A stretch of DNA of 64,000 nucleotides from Ichthyophis bannanicus (GCA_033557465.1 CM066037.1:513786686-513850685); one strand, 5' to 3'; counted from the stretch's first letter, positions 31,526 through 45,471 are shown. Notes: generated by a model from the sequence alone, not told the origin. A program made the numbers and translations.

Positions 31526-33319
31526 TAAACTTGAGTAGAAAAGCCACTACGTTTCAGAGCTTGGCCCCTTAATTGACTTCCCTCAGACATATAATTTTGC
31601 AAAATCTGTTTCTTACAAGTTTATAGAACTTATATATGCAAAGCCCCCAGGAGAGGCTGCTTTTATTTTGAATGTGTGCTTTTGTAAAATGCCTTCTTTT
31701 CATGTGCGTACCATTAAATATACATATATGTTCTAGAGTGATATACATATTTTTATAAAGGACATCATGTTCAGTGAACCTTTTAGAAAATACAATAGTA
31801 GTCTGCATGCACTTTCACACCCAGGATCTAGGCTCCCTATACAAATTTAGGCTGCAGATTTGACAACATAAAGAAGTGGAGAAAATAAGTAAAAAAGGCA
31901 GTTAACTACAGCCAGTTGTGGAATGTCACAAGCTACACATGGGACTATACAGCTTCCAATTTCATCACTGGCTAGAGCCCTGCACCCCCACCCCCACCCC
32001 CTCACCCCCAATGAAGATGTGATGACTCTCCTGCAGGTTTCCTGTGTTCTAGCCCAAATGTCGCTGGTTCATTTGGGCAGCAGCCACAGCTACCTCTTTA
32101 GTTAACAGAATTGCTCTGCAATCAAAATTAATAAAAATAAAATCAAACAAAACAAAAATGAAATAAAACAAAATAAATCAGAAGATTGGGACTGGAGTCC
32201 AGGTGTCTTTGCTGCTGCTGGGCGTCCCGGTGCCATGGCGACAGGATGCTATGGCACCGGGGCTCCAGCAGGAGCATAGGGAGGGGCGGCCGGGGAGGCT
32301 GCTGCATGCTCAGGGCCTCAGAATCGGGGCCCATCCAAGCGCCCTGATTCTGCAACCGCAGGAACGTACAGGATCGTCCCTGCCCCCAACATTCTCCATA
32401 GCCCATCAGTGAGCCAGGGTCCTGTGAAGATGGGTCCCAGCCCTCCGCTTTTTGGAGTCTTAAGGGCAGGGTTTCAATAGGGGTATTCTTATAACATGCA
32501 TTCCTTGAGTTCTGGTTGGGAGAGGGGTGGTAAGGGTGTCTCTGGACAATAAGAGGCCTGAAGTTCTCCTGGGGAGTTCAGTGAACCCTTTTAAAAAATA
32601 TTTATGCCTTTAATCTGGTCCGGGAATAGTGGGTGGGATGCTGCTGGATCACCAGGGAGAAGCAGCTCCATAGATAGGCTTCTCAGGGCCTTCATTTCAG
32701 ACAGGAGGCCCTTTGTGTCTTGTCATTACTGCACAAAATGGAGTCATTTTATAAAATCTCTCACACATTGCTGCAACTATGAATGTGCAAAGTTCTCAGA
32801 AACATGCAAAAATATTCCTGCTAAATTTAGCTATAGGATGCAGATGAGCCAGGACTTCACCTGCATTCTATTGTTAGATTTCACAAAAATGGGAACTAAC
32901 CTGCAAACCAAGGGTCAATACATGAGTCCCAGTGGGTGGTAACAAGCCATGCACAAAATATGTGTGTGTGTCTCTCTGCTTGTCGTTTAACAAGCAGCTG
33001 GTGTTCAAAACAGTTTCTCTAGCACTTGTATAGCAGTAAATGAGTGATATACTCTAATCCCTCCTGCTAAACCAACCAGAAAAAGTGGGTTTGCAGCAAA
33101 GCGACATGTTTGTAGGCAATAAATCAGTGTGGGTTAAGATAAGGACGTTAAAGGTATTAGAAACTAGTAGAATATCGGTTGAACTCTGCGATATACGTAG
33201 CCTGTTCAGAACTCAAGGGTATCTTGTGAGTCAGATGTAAAGGTGAGGTTGAATTTCCTGGCACAAGCTGACGGGCTGCTATTATTCAGCTATCTGTTCT
33301 CTTCCTCGTTGAAGAGATG
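31526..33319. other. no gene; one palindromic patch
   Basis: No coding gene is recognised. At about 32190-32400 there are hairpins (GGTGCCATGGCGACAGG against CTATGGCACC; CAGAATCGGGGC against GCCCTGATTCTG) that resemble the multi-hairpin family, probably a diverged fragment. A (CCCCAC)n patch is at 31983-32005. Confidence 0.45.
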
Positions 33320-33960
33320 TCTAGCAGCTGCTGGTCTAGATCCTTGTGCTTTTTGGCACATACTTATTTAGGGCATAAGAACATATTTAATGCCATTTTG
33401 GGTCAGATTAAGGTCCATCAAGCCCAGTATCCTCTTTCGAACAGTAGCCAATCTAGGTCACAAGTACCTAGCAGTTTCCCCACAAGACACAGGTTCCACA
33501 ATGCTTGTATTGGGTTAAGCAGTGATATTCTGGGTCCTCTTTAATAGTGGTTTATGGACCTTTCCTTCAGGAACTTGTCCAAACCTTTTTTAAACCCAGC
33601 TACACTAGCAGCTTTTACTACACCCTGAAATAAACGGATTCCAGAGTGTTGATTACACGTTGAGTAATAAAATATTTCCTCTTATTAGTCTTAAATGGAT
33701 TACATTGTAGCTTCACTGTGTGTCCCCTAGTCTTTCTACTTTTTGATGGCATAAACAATCAATCTACATTAACCCATTTCACTCCATTCATTAATTTATA
33801 GACCTCTATCATATCTCCCCTCAGCCGTCTCTTTTCCAAGTTAAAGAATCCTAACTTTTTAAGCCTCTCCTCATGGGGCATCCTTCCATCTCCTTGACTA
33901 TTTTGGGTAGCAACGTTCACTGCTAGAAACATGTTCTTGCAAGAGAGACTGAAAACCTTT
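33320..33960 (-). pseudogene. CR1/jockey-like LINE 3' part, minus strand
   Basis: On the minus strand the sequence encodes broken pieces of the C-terminal part: the region at 33880-33800 corresponds to 'GRMPHEERLKKLGFFNLEKR' type sequence and 'DMIEVYK', then a GFKKVWTSS-type end. It is followed by the tail containing CATTATGTTCTTATGCC-like words. It is in the same family as 58480-59440 and heavily mutated. Confidence 0.75.
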
Positions 33961-34380
33961 GGAAGGTAGTTTTGAGACTATTCAAAGGTTATGCTAACTT
34001 CCATAGGATAGGCAGCGATGCCCCACTGGTTGGTAAAGAGGATGGGGTCAGTTGAGATATTAGGGACTGATTCAGTCCTGGACGTCCTGGCCCTCTGTGG
34101 GCCCGGTCGGAACCGCATGCACAGAGTTAGCCGTGATTCTGATCCTGCGGGGCACGTCTAGCCCTGCAGGATCAGAATCGCATCTAGGCCTGTACGGGTA
34201 GGCCGGGACCCTGATTCAGGTCGGCCTTCATATACAGGCCTTGCCCAGATACCTCAGTCAGGACTTTTAAATGGAGCCATGGTGTCCGGTTACCATGGCA
34301 CTGCGACTCCATTCAAAAGCCACAATCCCTGGCCTCCGGACCAAACTGTTCAATTCCTGCAGCCTGACCCCCGATCTGGC

Positions 34381-34388
34381 CTCCCAAG
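34381..34388. repeat. 8-bp hAT target duplication CTCCCAAG, left
   Basis: It is repeated at 37084-37091. Confidence 0.93.
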
Positions 34389-34410
34389 CAGGGCCGGCCC
34401 GTCCATTGAG

Positions 34411-34471
34411 CGAGAATGTTTTTTGCACAGGGCCCCGCGTTTCAGGGGGCCCCGCGCAAAAAACATTCTTT
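34411..34471. repeat. small hairpin
   Basis: AGAATGTTTTTTGC is matched by GCAAAAAACATTCT, enclosing a second palindrome of GGGCCCCGCG type. Confidence 0.9.
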
Positions 34472-34499
34472 TTGAAAAGTAAAATTGAAAAGAAAAAAA

Positions 34500-34890
34500 A
34501 AACCTGTCTGCTGCCGCGGTCGGGGCCGCCGCGGCAGAATCGAGCGTGCCGCGGGGCCCCCCTGTGCACGGCAGAGCCTGCCCTCCTTGTAGCAGCTCTC
34601 TCTTTGGAGCTGAAGTCAGACGCGCCGGCTTGCAGAGCGCGAGGGAAGAGTTTCTCCCTCGCTGCTCTGTTAAGCCCGCGGGGGCTGATGGGAAGTTCCC
34701 ATCAGCCCCCGCGGGCTTAACAGAGCAGCAAGGGAGAAACTCTTCCCTCGCGCTCTGCTCTGCAAGCCGGCGCGTCTGACTTTTCAGCTCCAAAGAGAGA
34801 GCTGCTACAAGGAGGGCAGGCTCTGCCGTGCACAGGGGGGCCCCGCTGCACGCTCGATTCTGCCGCGGCGGCCCCGACCGCGGCTGCCGA
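34500..34890. repeat. giant GC-rich hairpin, hAT element 2
   Basis: Two arms of about 195 bp are near-perfect inverted copies with a spacer of one base (34695). Paired landmarks are GATGGGAA/TTCCCATC at the centre, GTTAAGCCCGCGGGGG/CCCCCGCGGGCTTAAC and GCAGAATCGAGCG/CGCTCGATTCTGC outside. It is related in part to the hairpin of element 1. Confidence 0.95.
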
Positions 34891-34914
34891 CAGGTTTTCT
34901 TTTCTTTTAATTTT

Positions 34915-35930
34915 CGCTGGGCTGGGCTGGGCTGGGCTGGGGGGGGGGGGGGGGGGTTTAGGAGTGTTGCTGGGCTGGGCTGGGCTGGGCTGGGCTGGGG
35001 GGGGGGGTTTAGGAGTGTTGATGGGCTGGGCTGGGATGTGATGGGGGGGGTTTAGGAGTGTTGATGGGCTGGGGGGGGGTTAGGAGTGTTGATGGGCTGG
35101 GGGGGTAGTAGTGGTGATGGGCTGGGGGGTTAGGAGTGGTGATGGGCTGGGGGGGTAGGAGTGGTGATGGGCTTGGGGGGGTTAGGAGTGGTGATGGGCT
35201 GGGGGGGTTAGGAGTGGTGATGGGCTTGGGGGGGTTTAGGAGTGGTGATGGGCTTGGGGGGGTTTAGGAGTGGTGATGGGCTATGGGGGAGCTAAATCTG
35301 TATATGGGCTGATGGGATTAGGACTGAAAGTGGGTTGATGGGGGGTTAGGACTGGTAATGGGCTATGGGGGGGCTTAAACTAAAAATTGGGTGATGGGGG
35401 ATTAGGACTGGAAATGGGCTGGTGGGATTAGGACTGGGAGTGGGCTGATGGGGAGGTTAGGACTGGTCAGGGGTTGGGGGGGTTGCTAGGACTGGAAATG
35501 GGCTGAGTGGAAGGGGGCTTGAACTGCAAATAGCTGATGGGGAGGGGGGCTGGGAATGGGCTCTTAGGGGAAGGAGCTAGGACAGGAAATGGGCTGATGG
35601 AGGGGCTAGGATAGGACTGGGAATTGGGTGTTGGGGGAGCTAAGATTGGAAATGGGCTGTGGTGGGGGCTTGGATTGAAATGGACTCATGGAGGGGCTAG
35701 AACTGGAAGTAGGTTCATGGGGGGCTTGGATTAGAAATGGGCTGAGTGGAGGGGAGCTAGGATTTAACATGGGCTGATGGTGGGGCTAGGAAAGGACTAG
35801 AAATGGGCTGATGGGAGGCTGGTATTGGAAATGAGCTGATGAAGGGACTCGGATAGGACTGGGAATGGATGGGGGAGCTAGGACTGGAAATGGGCTGATG
35901 TGGGGACTAGAAGGGAGCGGATACTGGGTG
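34915..35930 (+). repeat. minisatellite, G-rich on the plus strand
   Basis: It starts with (GCTGG)n-type repeats and G runs up to ~18 bases, then units of about 25-30 bp with TTAGGAGTGGTGATGGGCT followed by a G run. Later units are more diverged (TAGGACTGGAAATGGGCTGATGG). It is the counterpart of 29340-30570 on the other strand. Confidence 0.95.
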
Positions 35931-36063
35931 GGGCTGCAACTAAAAGGGAGCTGATGTTGGGGGAGATTAGAAGGGGATGGGGCTGGGAGAGTGAAATGGA
36001 GAGGGGAAGAATATTTTGTGTGGGAGGGAAGAAAAATCTACAATTGGCCGGGTATTGGGAGAC

Positions 36064-36191
36064 TAAGGGGCTTGTTTACAAAGCCGCGGTAGTGGTTCGC
36101 GATCGCAGCCGCGGCCCCATTGAAATCAATGGGGCCGCGGCTCCGATTACGATCGCAAACCGCTACCGCGGCTTTGTAAACAAGCCCCTAA
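36064..36191. mobile_element. 122-bp palindromic MITE with TAA duplication
   Basis: The MITE itself is 36067-36188, an almost perfect hairpin: GGGGCTTGTTTACAAAGCCG is matched by its complement at the other end, with ATTGAAATCAAT at the centre. TAA flanks both sides. hAT element 1 has the corresponding site without the MITE and with a single TAA (around 29205-29215, minus strand). The 3-bp TAA duplication fits a PIF/Harbinger-type MITE. Confidence 0.95.
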
Positions 36192-36724
36192 GTGGGGATT
36201 GAGGATGGAGGGGTAAAATTTGAGTGGATGAAATAGGAATGAGGAAAGAGCAAAAGGAGAAAGATTATTATGTTAAAGCAGATGTAGAGAGAGAATGGAA
36301 AAAAACTAGAGGAGAGAAGAAAGGACAAATGGACAGCAGACGATGGAGAGTTAGCAGAAGACACAAATAAACCAGAAGAAAGTGACTGGAACAATTGCAA
36401 CTGAAAAAAAAATGCACAAAAGGTACAAAGATATCTCTTTATTTTGAATTTATTAACTGGAATATGTCAGCTCTGGGAAATGTGCATCATTAATGTCGGT
36501 GCTTTGTTTAGTACAAGAGGAAATTAATTTATAGTTTTATTTCAACATTGTTGTACATTCCAAGTTTGGCTTTTAGGGTTCCCAGTTTAATTATTGTCTT
36601 CCTGTTTTTAAATTGTGATTCCTTGTTTGGTGATGGTCTATGTTCTGCATGTGTAACTGAGCTGAGGTATTCTGTTTATGTAATTCCTATTTGACATTGC
36701 CACTTGTTCTCTTTCCCCAGTAGG

Positions 36725-36949
36725 TCATGTATTGTTATTCTCTGAAATGTATTGGTTTAATATTTGCAGTGTTGCCTTTTGATAGGTAGGGTATGGTGCT
36801 TTATGAGTCTTGGTAGTGCTGTTAGGATACGGTGGGTTTGCTATGGGTTCTAAATGGGCAGTGTTTGTAGTAGTTCCTAATGTGCCTGGCGGTTGGCACT
36901 GGATTATAGTAATGTAGAAATCTTTGTCTTTCTTTATCCATACACTCAT
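36725..36949 (-). other. short open frame, hAT element 2 copy
   Basis: This is the counterpart of 28442-28678, with FYITIIQCQPPGTLGTT and the same C-terminus NQYISENNNT. The start differs between copies. No function is recognised. Confidence 0.35.
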
Positions 36950-37083
36950 GAAGAGGCATGTTTACTAAAAGTTAGTGTATGGTAACATTATGCAAATATT
37001 TATGCAAATGAGGCCCCTTATGCAAATGAGGCCCCGCACCGAGTCTCCGCACATGGCCCCGCACCCCCCTTGGGCCGCCCCTG

Positions 37084-37091
37084 CTCCCAAG
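37084..37091. repeat. 8-bp hAT target duplication CTCCCAAG, right
   Basis: It is identical to 34381-34388. Confidence 0.93.
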
Positions 37092-37392
37092 GCCAGGGTC
37101 GGGCTGTGGGAAATCCCCTCAACCCCCTCCTACCTCCACCAATGGCTGGGCCCGCCATCCCCTGCTGATTAGGGTAACCTATTGCACCTCAGAGATGGAA
37201 TAAGTTCCCCGTACAGGCAGCTGGCCCAAGACATACAGACATTGGAATCGGCCCTTTACGTCTGGGGCCGCTGACCATCCCCCCCGTACAACATGCGGGG
37301 AAGTTGTTCGGGGTTGGATGAGGGCCTGAATAGCGGGGATGGACGTCTCAACAGGATGTCCATCCCTGCTATTTGCACCTCAGAATGACCCC

Positions 37393-40300
37393 GTTAGTGT
37401 ATAAGCATGTATAGGCAAGTCTGGTGTGGAACTGCGGTCACTCATCAATCAACTATTCTAAGAGGAGAACATCAGCCAATGGGAGAGCATAGAGGGTCAG
37501 CAGTGTGCAGCATCACGATCCGATGGAAAGAATAGAAAAGGATGTGATGGCGCCAGTTGCTGCCTTCTAAAAAATGCTAGCGAGGAGTGCCAGCTCCTAA
37601 TTCTATTTCTAGTCCTTTAGGATGCAAATAGCAAAGGTGTTTAGTTCACTGAAGTCTGATAGAATGGCAAGTATCTGTTTTATTTCCTAAGATCCAGATA
37701 ATATCATTAGGCATCATTCCAGGATGGGTTTAGAGACGCAATCTGTCCATAAAATATATAGAATCCAGGAGGAGGGGGGTCAGTTTGGAACTAAATACAT
37801 TTCTTTCTATTTTAGGGACATAATAGTAAGGCACAAACATTTAGAGGGTCATTTTATAAAGTCCCACCTGGTTAACATGCATTTTTATGTGCCCATGTCA
37901 AGTCTATTTTTATAAAGAAAAGTAGGTGTCTACTTTTCTTATAGACAACTATTATAAGTGACCAAATATGTGCGTTAATCTAAAGTGGAATCATTTAAGC
38001 CAGCCTCAGAGTTCACACCTAGATTTATAAGAACCCTGGTAAATTATAGTATTTTATATACATATTTAATGCCCTCTGCCCAAACTCTGCCCATGTTGAC
38101 TCCCCTAGTGAGAGTATGCCCCGTTGGGAAGATGTGCTTCAGTTATATACAAGCTTAATGTCCTAATGGAAAGTAAGCAAGCAAGCAAGCAATCAAGTCT
38201 GTCTGGCAGGCTGCGATGACACTGATGGAATTAAAAAATTATTCAAAATCAGCCAGGTCTATCTAGCAGGTTGTGCACACAGTTGTTATAATGAGATATC
38301 CTAGTAATAGCACAGGCAACACATGACCTTGTCTGCTTGTGTATTCATCTGTCTGGCTGATCTATGGCACCCCTGTTAATCCAATAGCTCCTAGTAATGA
38401 ATTAGAAAATTGAAATTTACTGACGAGCAAGCTGACAAGTTGAACTTTGGATATCATAATTGCTATTTTTCATATGACTTTGTAAATTTGCAGCCATTTT
38501 CTTTCACAATATCAATCTGTTCATTCTTCAAACACTGGAATAAGAAGAGAATTTGTGGGGTGACGGGAATGGGTAGAGGAGGTAACTGGCTATGCTACTC
38601 TACTATGCGCTTATGTTAGGAGAATAAATTAGTAGAATGAAAAATGATCAAAAATACTAATAAAAAGGAACCATGGAGAGTAATTTCATTTTTTATCACT
38701 TTTTCAGAAACTGAAGTCACATGTTGAGCGTATTCAGGGTTTGCAAATCTAATTAAAATGTTGTTTGAAAGACAAGTGCATAATCAAAATTTCTACAAAA
38801 TGCTGGTCCTTTGGGGTAAAGTCACTGAAATAAAATCTAAGAAAAGAGAGCTAGATTATTAAATAATGTGACATCCTCATTAATGGAACTCATTTGTATG
38901 GGAATGAGCACCTGAAAGAGGTATTTAGAAAATGACTGTTAAGAACAGATACAATACTACTTTCAAGAAATCTCCTTTAGACTCCCTTAATCAAAAAAAT
39001 CTTACGATTCTATTCTCTGCTTGAAAACTGAACAAAGGATAAAAATGCCATAAACTTTAAAGCTATAGAACTTACCATGTTGCGCTAAAATGATTTCCAT
39101 TCCAATCCATTTTATTAACTTCATATACCGCTACATGTAAAAAAAATGTAGCAATTTACAACAAAACATTAAAGGCCATGCAACTCAAAAATAAAATTGA
39201 GACAATGAAATAATAAGAGGGTTATTTTAGAAGTCCTATTCGTGATTTGTATAAGCAGCTGTATAATGACTCTAACTGTAAATAGTTACTATGTTCAATC
39301 ACAGTTGTGCAAATAGTTCCAAGTTCAACTAAGTCCTACTGTTTGTTGTAATATTATATTGTTCAGAACGTTCAATGTATGGCTCCTTGTTGTTACTCTT
39401 GTTCAATGTAAACCGCCCCTGATCTCTGGAAGGGGCGGTATATAAAAGTTTACAAATAAATAAATACACGTGTAAATCGTGGCCATGTGCAAATAGTAAT
39501 TTTACAAATGGTCATCTATATGTAAATTTCAGCCTAGCCCATTCAAAGCAGATGGGGTGTCCGGGGGCCTGGATGAGACAAAAATGTACAGGTGTAGTCT
39601 CTATTTCATATAGGATATGCACATTTGAACCTCAAGTTATCCATATCCAAATTTACACCTACTCCCAGGTATGGATAGGGATTTAATAAGTGGAGGGATT
39701 AAGGAGAATATCCCTTAATCCCTCCATCCTTGGGCTGCAGGAGAAGCAATTTCAGAAAGATACACATGGAGAAAAATCAAGGGGGGGGGGGGGGAGGGAA
39801 GCCAGCAACCTGCACATGTAAGTGCTACCATTTCATAACTAACACAATAATCACCAGAAATTCCAGCTTGCAACACAAATCCCACAAAAAATAAGGCCAG
39901 AATATATAGACAAAAATAGAGCTACCACACTTCACAAAGATAGTGGAACCATTTTTTGTTGGAATATTTGTCTTGAGAAGCTACCCGCTTGTCACGTAAC
40001 AAAGTTTCCTATTTTTTTTTATATTTAAAGACGTCAATAGACATCAAAATGTGAGAATTTAAGAGCTTCTGGTGGATCTCCTTCATGTACGATACACATT
40101 GATCTATGCGCCAAGACTTAAAAGTTGGGAACATCATCATAATTCTCGAAGACATACTCTGAATACAAAGTCCTACAAAGGAAGTCCTCTGGAAAATTTG
40201 GTATTACTTTGTGAAGATCATTTTAAAAGGTTTAGTCATGATTTGGATATCTGAAAATGTGCATGCGAAATAATGGACACTTCTCCATAGCCATTCCACA

Positions 40301-40961
40301 AATGATGCTCGCAGATGTCTCCAGTGCAGGGATGTCCAAAAAGGCACAGGGGTGTGGCAGGGCATGTCCAGGGAAGAGCAATGGACTTCCACATCCCCGT
40401 TTGATCTCAGAAATGTCAGAGACGTCTGTAGGCACATCCATGTATATACCTGCTCCAGGCAAGAAAAGGCATCAGGAAGTGCTTGTTTTATTTATAAAAC
40501 AGCCAGAGAGTGTAGAGAAGATGGAGAATTAAGTGACTAGCCTTAGATCACAAAGTTCCACATGGCTCTTAAGCCACTACTCTAACATTATGCTATTAGA
40601 CGTCTTGATTCTAAAATGCTATCCTGGAGACGTCTATATAGACGTTTGATGTACGTGCATATCAGGCACGACCACGTTTCTGAAATCATGCCTGAACTTG
40701 TAGGTGCCTGTTTTTTTTTTTCAAGACATTCTGGCTTTGACGTCCAGATTGCACTTGGACATCCCAGTGAAATGTGCCTCTGTGTGATAAAACTCTTTTA
40801 AGGGGCCCTTTAAATAAAGTGCAGTAATGTTTTGCATTTACTATGCCTTAGATGCAAAAATCAATGCGTGATAAGTGCCAAACTTGTGTGCTAACTGTTG
40901 ATGGCATTCTCAGCATGTTCCCATGCAGGTACCATATTGACAAGTTCTTTAGCACACCTTA
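37393..40961. other. no gene; LINE tails and MITE-like patches
   Basis: A short (GCAA)n patch is at 38177-38196. LINE tails are at about 39095-39180 (minus; TATACCGCTACATG) and 39330-39470 (plus; GTAAACCGCCCCTGATCTC and GGGGCGGTATATAAAAG, ending (AATA)n). Palindromic words (ACATCCCCGTTTGATCTCAG) occur at 40250-40460, and a 'TTTACT' MITE-like patch at 40800-40960. No coding gene is recognised. Confidence 0.5.
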
Positions 40962-41665
40962 AGGGCCTGATGCCAAAGGGGGAACATCCTGCCCACCCTG
41001 ACATCCAGGATCTGGACGGGCTGGTCTAGTCCCCGATTCTGAGCTTGTGGGAGCCCATAGGATCAGAATCTGGTCTAGATGGCTGGCCCGTGCCTGGACG
41101 GGCAGGCTGACCCCTGATTGTGTGCCGCCAGACGTTCAATAGTTTTCCCACACAGGCCTACCCCGGCTCCTGCATGGAGCCGGGGTGCCGTGACATCCTG
41201 TTGCAGTGGCACTGTGGCTCCATTAAGGAGTCAAGATCCCTGGCTACCGCCACAAAGTTCATTCCCTGCAGCCCGACCCCGAATGCGGCCTTCCAAAGGC
41301 AGGGTTGGACTGCGGGGAAGCTCCTGCCCTCCTTCGCCCCACTGACCTGTTCCTGTGTCGCCATCCCCTGACGTCCAGGAGGACTTATTCCACGGTGGAT
41401 TAAGTCCATCCGTCCATGTTGGTGACCCCAGACATACAGAGCCGATCTCAGGATCGGCCCTGTATGTCCGGGGTTGCATCCCAGCCCACTGCTCGCCCTT
41501 GCTCATCCCTCGGCCCACCCCCTCCTGCACCCATTCAGAGCTCCCTGTACATCTCCTATGTATTTGCGGGGAGCTTTGGGCAGGGGATACGGTTTCGACA
41601 TTTGGCGGGGATGGACGTCCAATCCGGACATCCATCCCCACTAAACACAGCTCGGAATCACCTCA
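40962..41665 (+). mobile_element. multi-hairpin interspersed repeat, copy 4
   Basis: It begins AGGGCCTGATG and carries in order the GATTCTGAGCTTGTGGG / CCCATAGGATCAGAATC hairpin, the CATGGAGCCGGGGTGCC / GGCACTGTGGCTCCATT hairpin, the GAATGCGGCC segment and the GGGGATGGACGTCCAATCC / GGACATCCATCCCC hairpin. It ends CGGAATCACCTC. No protein is encoded. Confidence 0.75.
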
Positions 41666-42549
41666 TAAGCATACTGACAATAAGCAATTGGTGCACTTAC
41701 CCTAGCTAATTGTAGCAGAGGTAAAGTACTATAACCTGCCCATTTCCTGCCATAGGAAAGTTCCATAACACATCCATTTCTTGCCCCATAACATGTTATG
41801 CACGTGGAGCCCAATTCCAGAACATGCATGTCTGCCCGTGGTCACATACAACTTGAAAACGGGCCTGATTTAATCGTGATCATGCAGCCATGGGGATAGA
41901 CGCACTCATGGTTTCAGAACTGGGGACAAACTTTTTCGGCACAGCATGAACAAAGCACTATGGAGAACGAGATATGGCTATGTGCAGCAAATGGCTTTGT
42001 ACATCCCCATGCTCGCTGTATTCTGAAAAGATTGACGTGTTCGATCCCGTCTGTCTCCACTATATACCCGTTAATGGCCACACACCCCTGTAAAACGTGC
42101 ATCTCCTAAGCTGCTCCATTCACTGACAATGTTGTGCTGATGCAAACTACACATGAATACCGATACATAACTTGTGTTGCAAATTAGACTAGATATACTA
42201 GTCTGTTATGCATCCAGAACACTGCAGTGTGATCTCAGTGTGCTCTAAGATAGTATAAAAGCAGGTAGAATGTGACATGTTTTTCATGAATACTTTGCAT
42301 TACAACATGCATGGCAGTAGAAGACATCCTTAGTTATGCTTGCATTGATCATCTTTGAAAACAGTTTGTACAATGCTAAGTATGGACCAGAAAAAGAAAT
42401 CTGAAGAGGTTCTCCATAGCGGAATGTCAAAAAACATATCCCTGTCACTAATAAGGGATCCTCAGAATGAAAGCATTCAACATTGCAAACAGCACTAAGA
42501 CATGCCTAAAGGCATCATCATTGCTCTCTGCAAATGTGCACAACTGTAA

Positions 42550-43980
42550 ATGACGGCAGATAAAGACCAGTATGGTCCATCTAGTCTGCCCAGTAAGATG
42601 GCAAAGAGTAGGTGCACCTGCCGCTCTGTGCAGGCCACCACTCCCCATGTCTTTGTTTAGGGGTGAACCCACCGCTCCGTGTAGGACACCCCTATTTGCT
42701 GAGAAATTAGGTAGTTAGGTTTATTTTGATTTTATCCTGTTGCTGAAAAGGGATCCACTGTGTCTGTCCCATGCCATTTTGAATTCTGTCACTGTATTTG
42801 CCCCTACCACTTCCATCGGGAGGGCATTCCAAGTATCCACCACCCTTTCAGTGAAAAACTATTTCCTGACATTGCCTTTCAATTTACCCCCTTGCAGCTT
42901 CATGTTATGCCCTCTAGTTTTACAGCTTCCCCATCTTTGGAAGAGGTTTGTTTGTTTGTTATTTCTCTTTAAATATTTAAAGGTCTGAATCATATCTCCC
43001 CTATCCTTCCTCTTCTCCAGAGTGTACATATTTAGGTCTTCAAGTCTCTTCTCATAAGGCTTCTGATGCAGGTTCCAAATCATTTTGGTCACCTTCCTCT
43101 GAACAGTTTCTGGTCTTTTTACATTCTTTGCAAGATATGGTCTCCAAAACTGAACACAGTATTCCAAGTGAGGCCTCACCAGTGACTTATACAGTGGCAT
43201 TAGTGCCTCTTCCTTCCTTTCTGCTGGCAATTCCTCTTTGTATGCAACCCAACATCCTCCTGGCTTTTGCCACAGCCTTGTCGCTCTGTTTTGCCATCTT
43301 GAGATCCTCAGAAATAATCACACCAAGGTCCTTCTCCTGGTCCGTGCACACCAACCTCTCACCCCCTATCGCGTACATTTCCCTTGGATTTCTTCTTCCC
43401 AAGTGCATGACACTGCACTTCTTCGGATTAAATCTTAACTGCCAAGCATTAGACCATTCTTCCAGCTTTTGTAGATCTTTCCTCATGTTATCCACTCCCT
43501 CAGGAGAGTCCACTCTGTTGCAAATTTTCGTGTCATCTCAAAAAGACAGGCTTTTCCATTCAGTCCTTCAGCAATATCACTCACAAATACATTGAACAGT
43601 GCCGGGCCCAGGACCGAACCCTGGGGAGCCCTGCTAATCACCCTCTTTTCATCCGAGTGAGCTCCATTTACCATCACCTTCTGTTGTCTTTCAGTCAACC
43701 AATTTCTGATCCAGTTCACCACCTTGGGACTCATCCCCAAACTACTGAGTTTATTGATAAGCCTTCTATGAGGAACAGTATCAAAGGCTTTGCTGAAATC
43801 CAGGTAGATGACATCCATCACATTCCCCTGATCTAGTTCTCTGGTCACCCAGTCAAAGAAGTCAATCAGATTTGTTTGACAAGATCATCCTTTGGTAAAA
43901 CCATGTTGCCTTGGATCATGCAACCTGTTGGTTTTGAGAAAGTCCACTATTCACTCTTTCAGGAGTGCCTCCATCATAAT
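42550..43980 (-). pseudogene. CR1/jockey-like LINE, RT to 3' end
   Basis: On the minus strand, frames at 43848-43483, 43513-43187 and 43230-42859 give VIYLDFSKAFDTVPHRRL, PQGSVLGPALFNVFVSDIAEG, then LEEWSNAWQLRFNPKKCSVM, LGVIISEDLKMAKQSD, LYKSLVRPHLEYCVQFWRPY and a KRPETVQRKVTKM-type end. These are the RT palm/thumb and downstream region of a jockey-superfamily LINE. A one-base deletion around 43532-43545 destroys the catalytic xADD box (seen as LFEMTRK). The endonuclease is absent, so this is a 5'-truncated dead copy. The tail at 42550-42860 includes 'GTCCATCTAGTCTGCCCAG'. Confidence 0.88.
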
Positions 43981-43984
43981 ATTT

Positions 43985-45471
<1,487 letters not shown>

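Larger units (their letters stand above)
34389..37083 (-). mobile_element. hAT-type non-autonomous element 2 (2695 bp)
   Basis: The ends are CAGGGCCGGCCCGTCC and, inverted, CAGGGGCGGCCCAAGG, flanked by CTCCCAAG duplications. In orientation opposite to element 1 it holds the same short frame (36725-36949), AT-rich stretch, minisatellite and giant hairpin, plus a 122-bp MITE. Homology with element 1 stops about 50 bp inside the 37083 end. No transposase is present. Confidence 0.9.
34063..37392 (+). mobile_element. multi-hairpin interspersed repeat, copy 3, split by a hAT element
   Basis: The left part (34063-34388) has the GATTCTGATCCTGCGGG / GCAGGATCAGAATC hairpin and the AAATGGAGCCATGGT hairpin. 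The right part (37084-37392) has GCCAGGGTCGGGCTGTGG and the AGCGGGGATGGACGTC / GATGTCCATCCCTGC hairpin and ends CAGAATGACCCC. Removing the hAT element with one copy of its duplication restores the order seen in copies 1 and 4. Confidence 0.85.

Noticed and set aside
34915..35930. Interstitial telomere-like repeats (TTAGG...)
   Set aside because: Units are TTAGGAGTGGTGATGGGCT with G runs, 25-30 bp long; they are not (TTAGGG)n.
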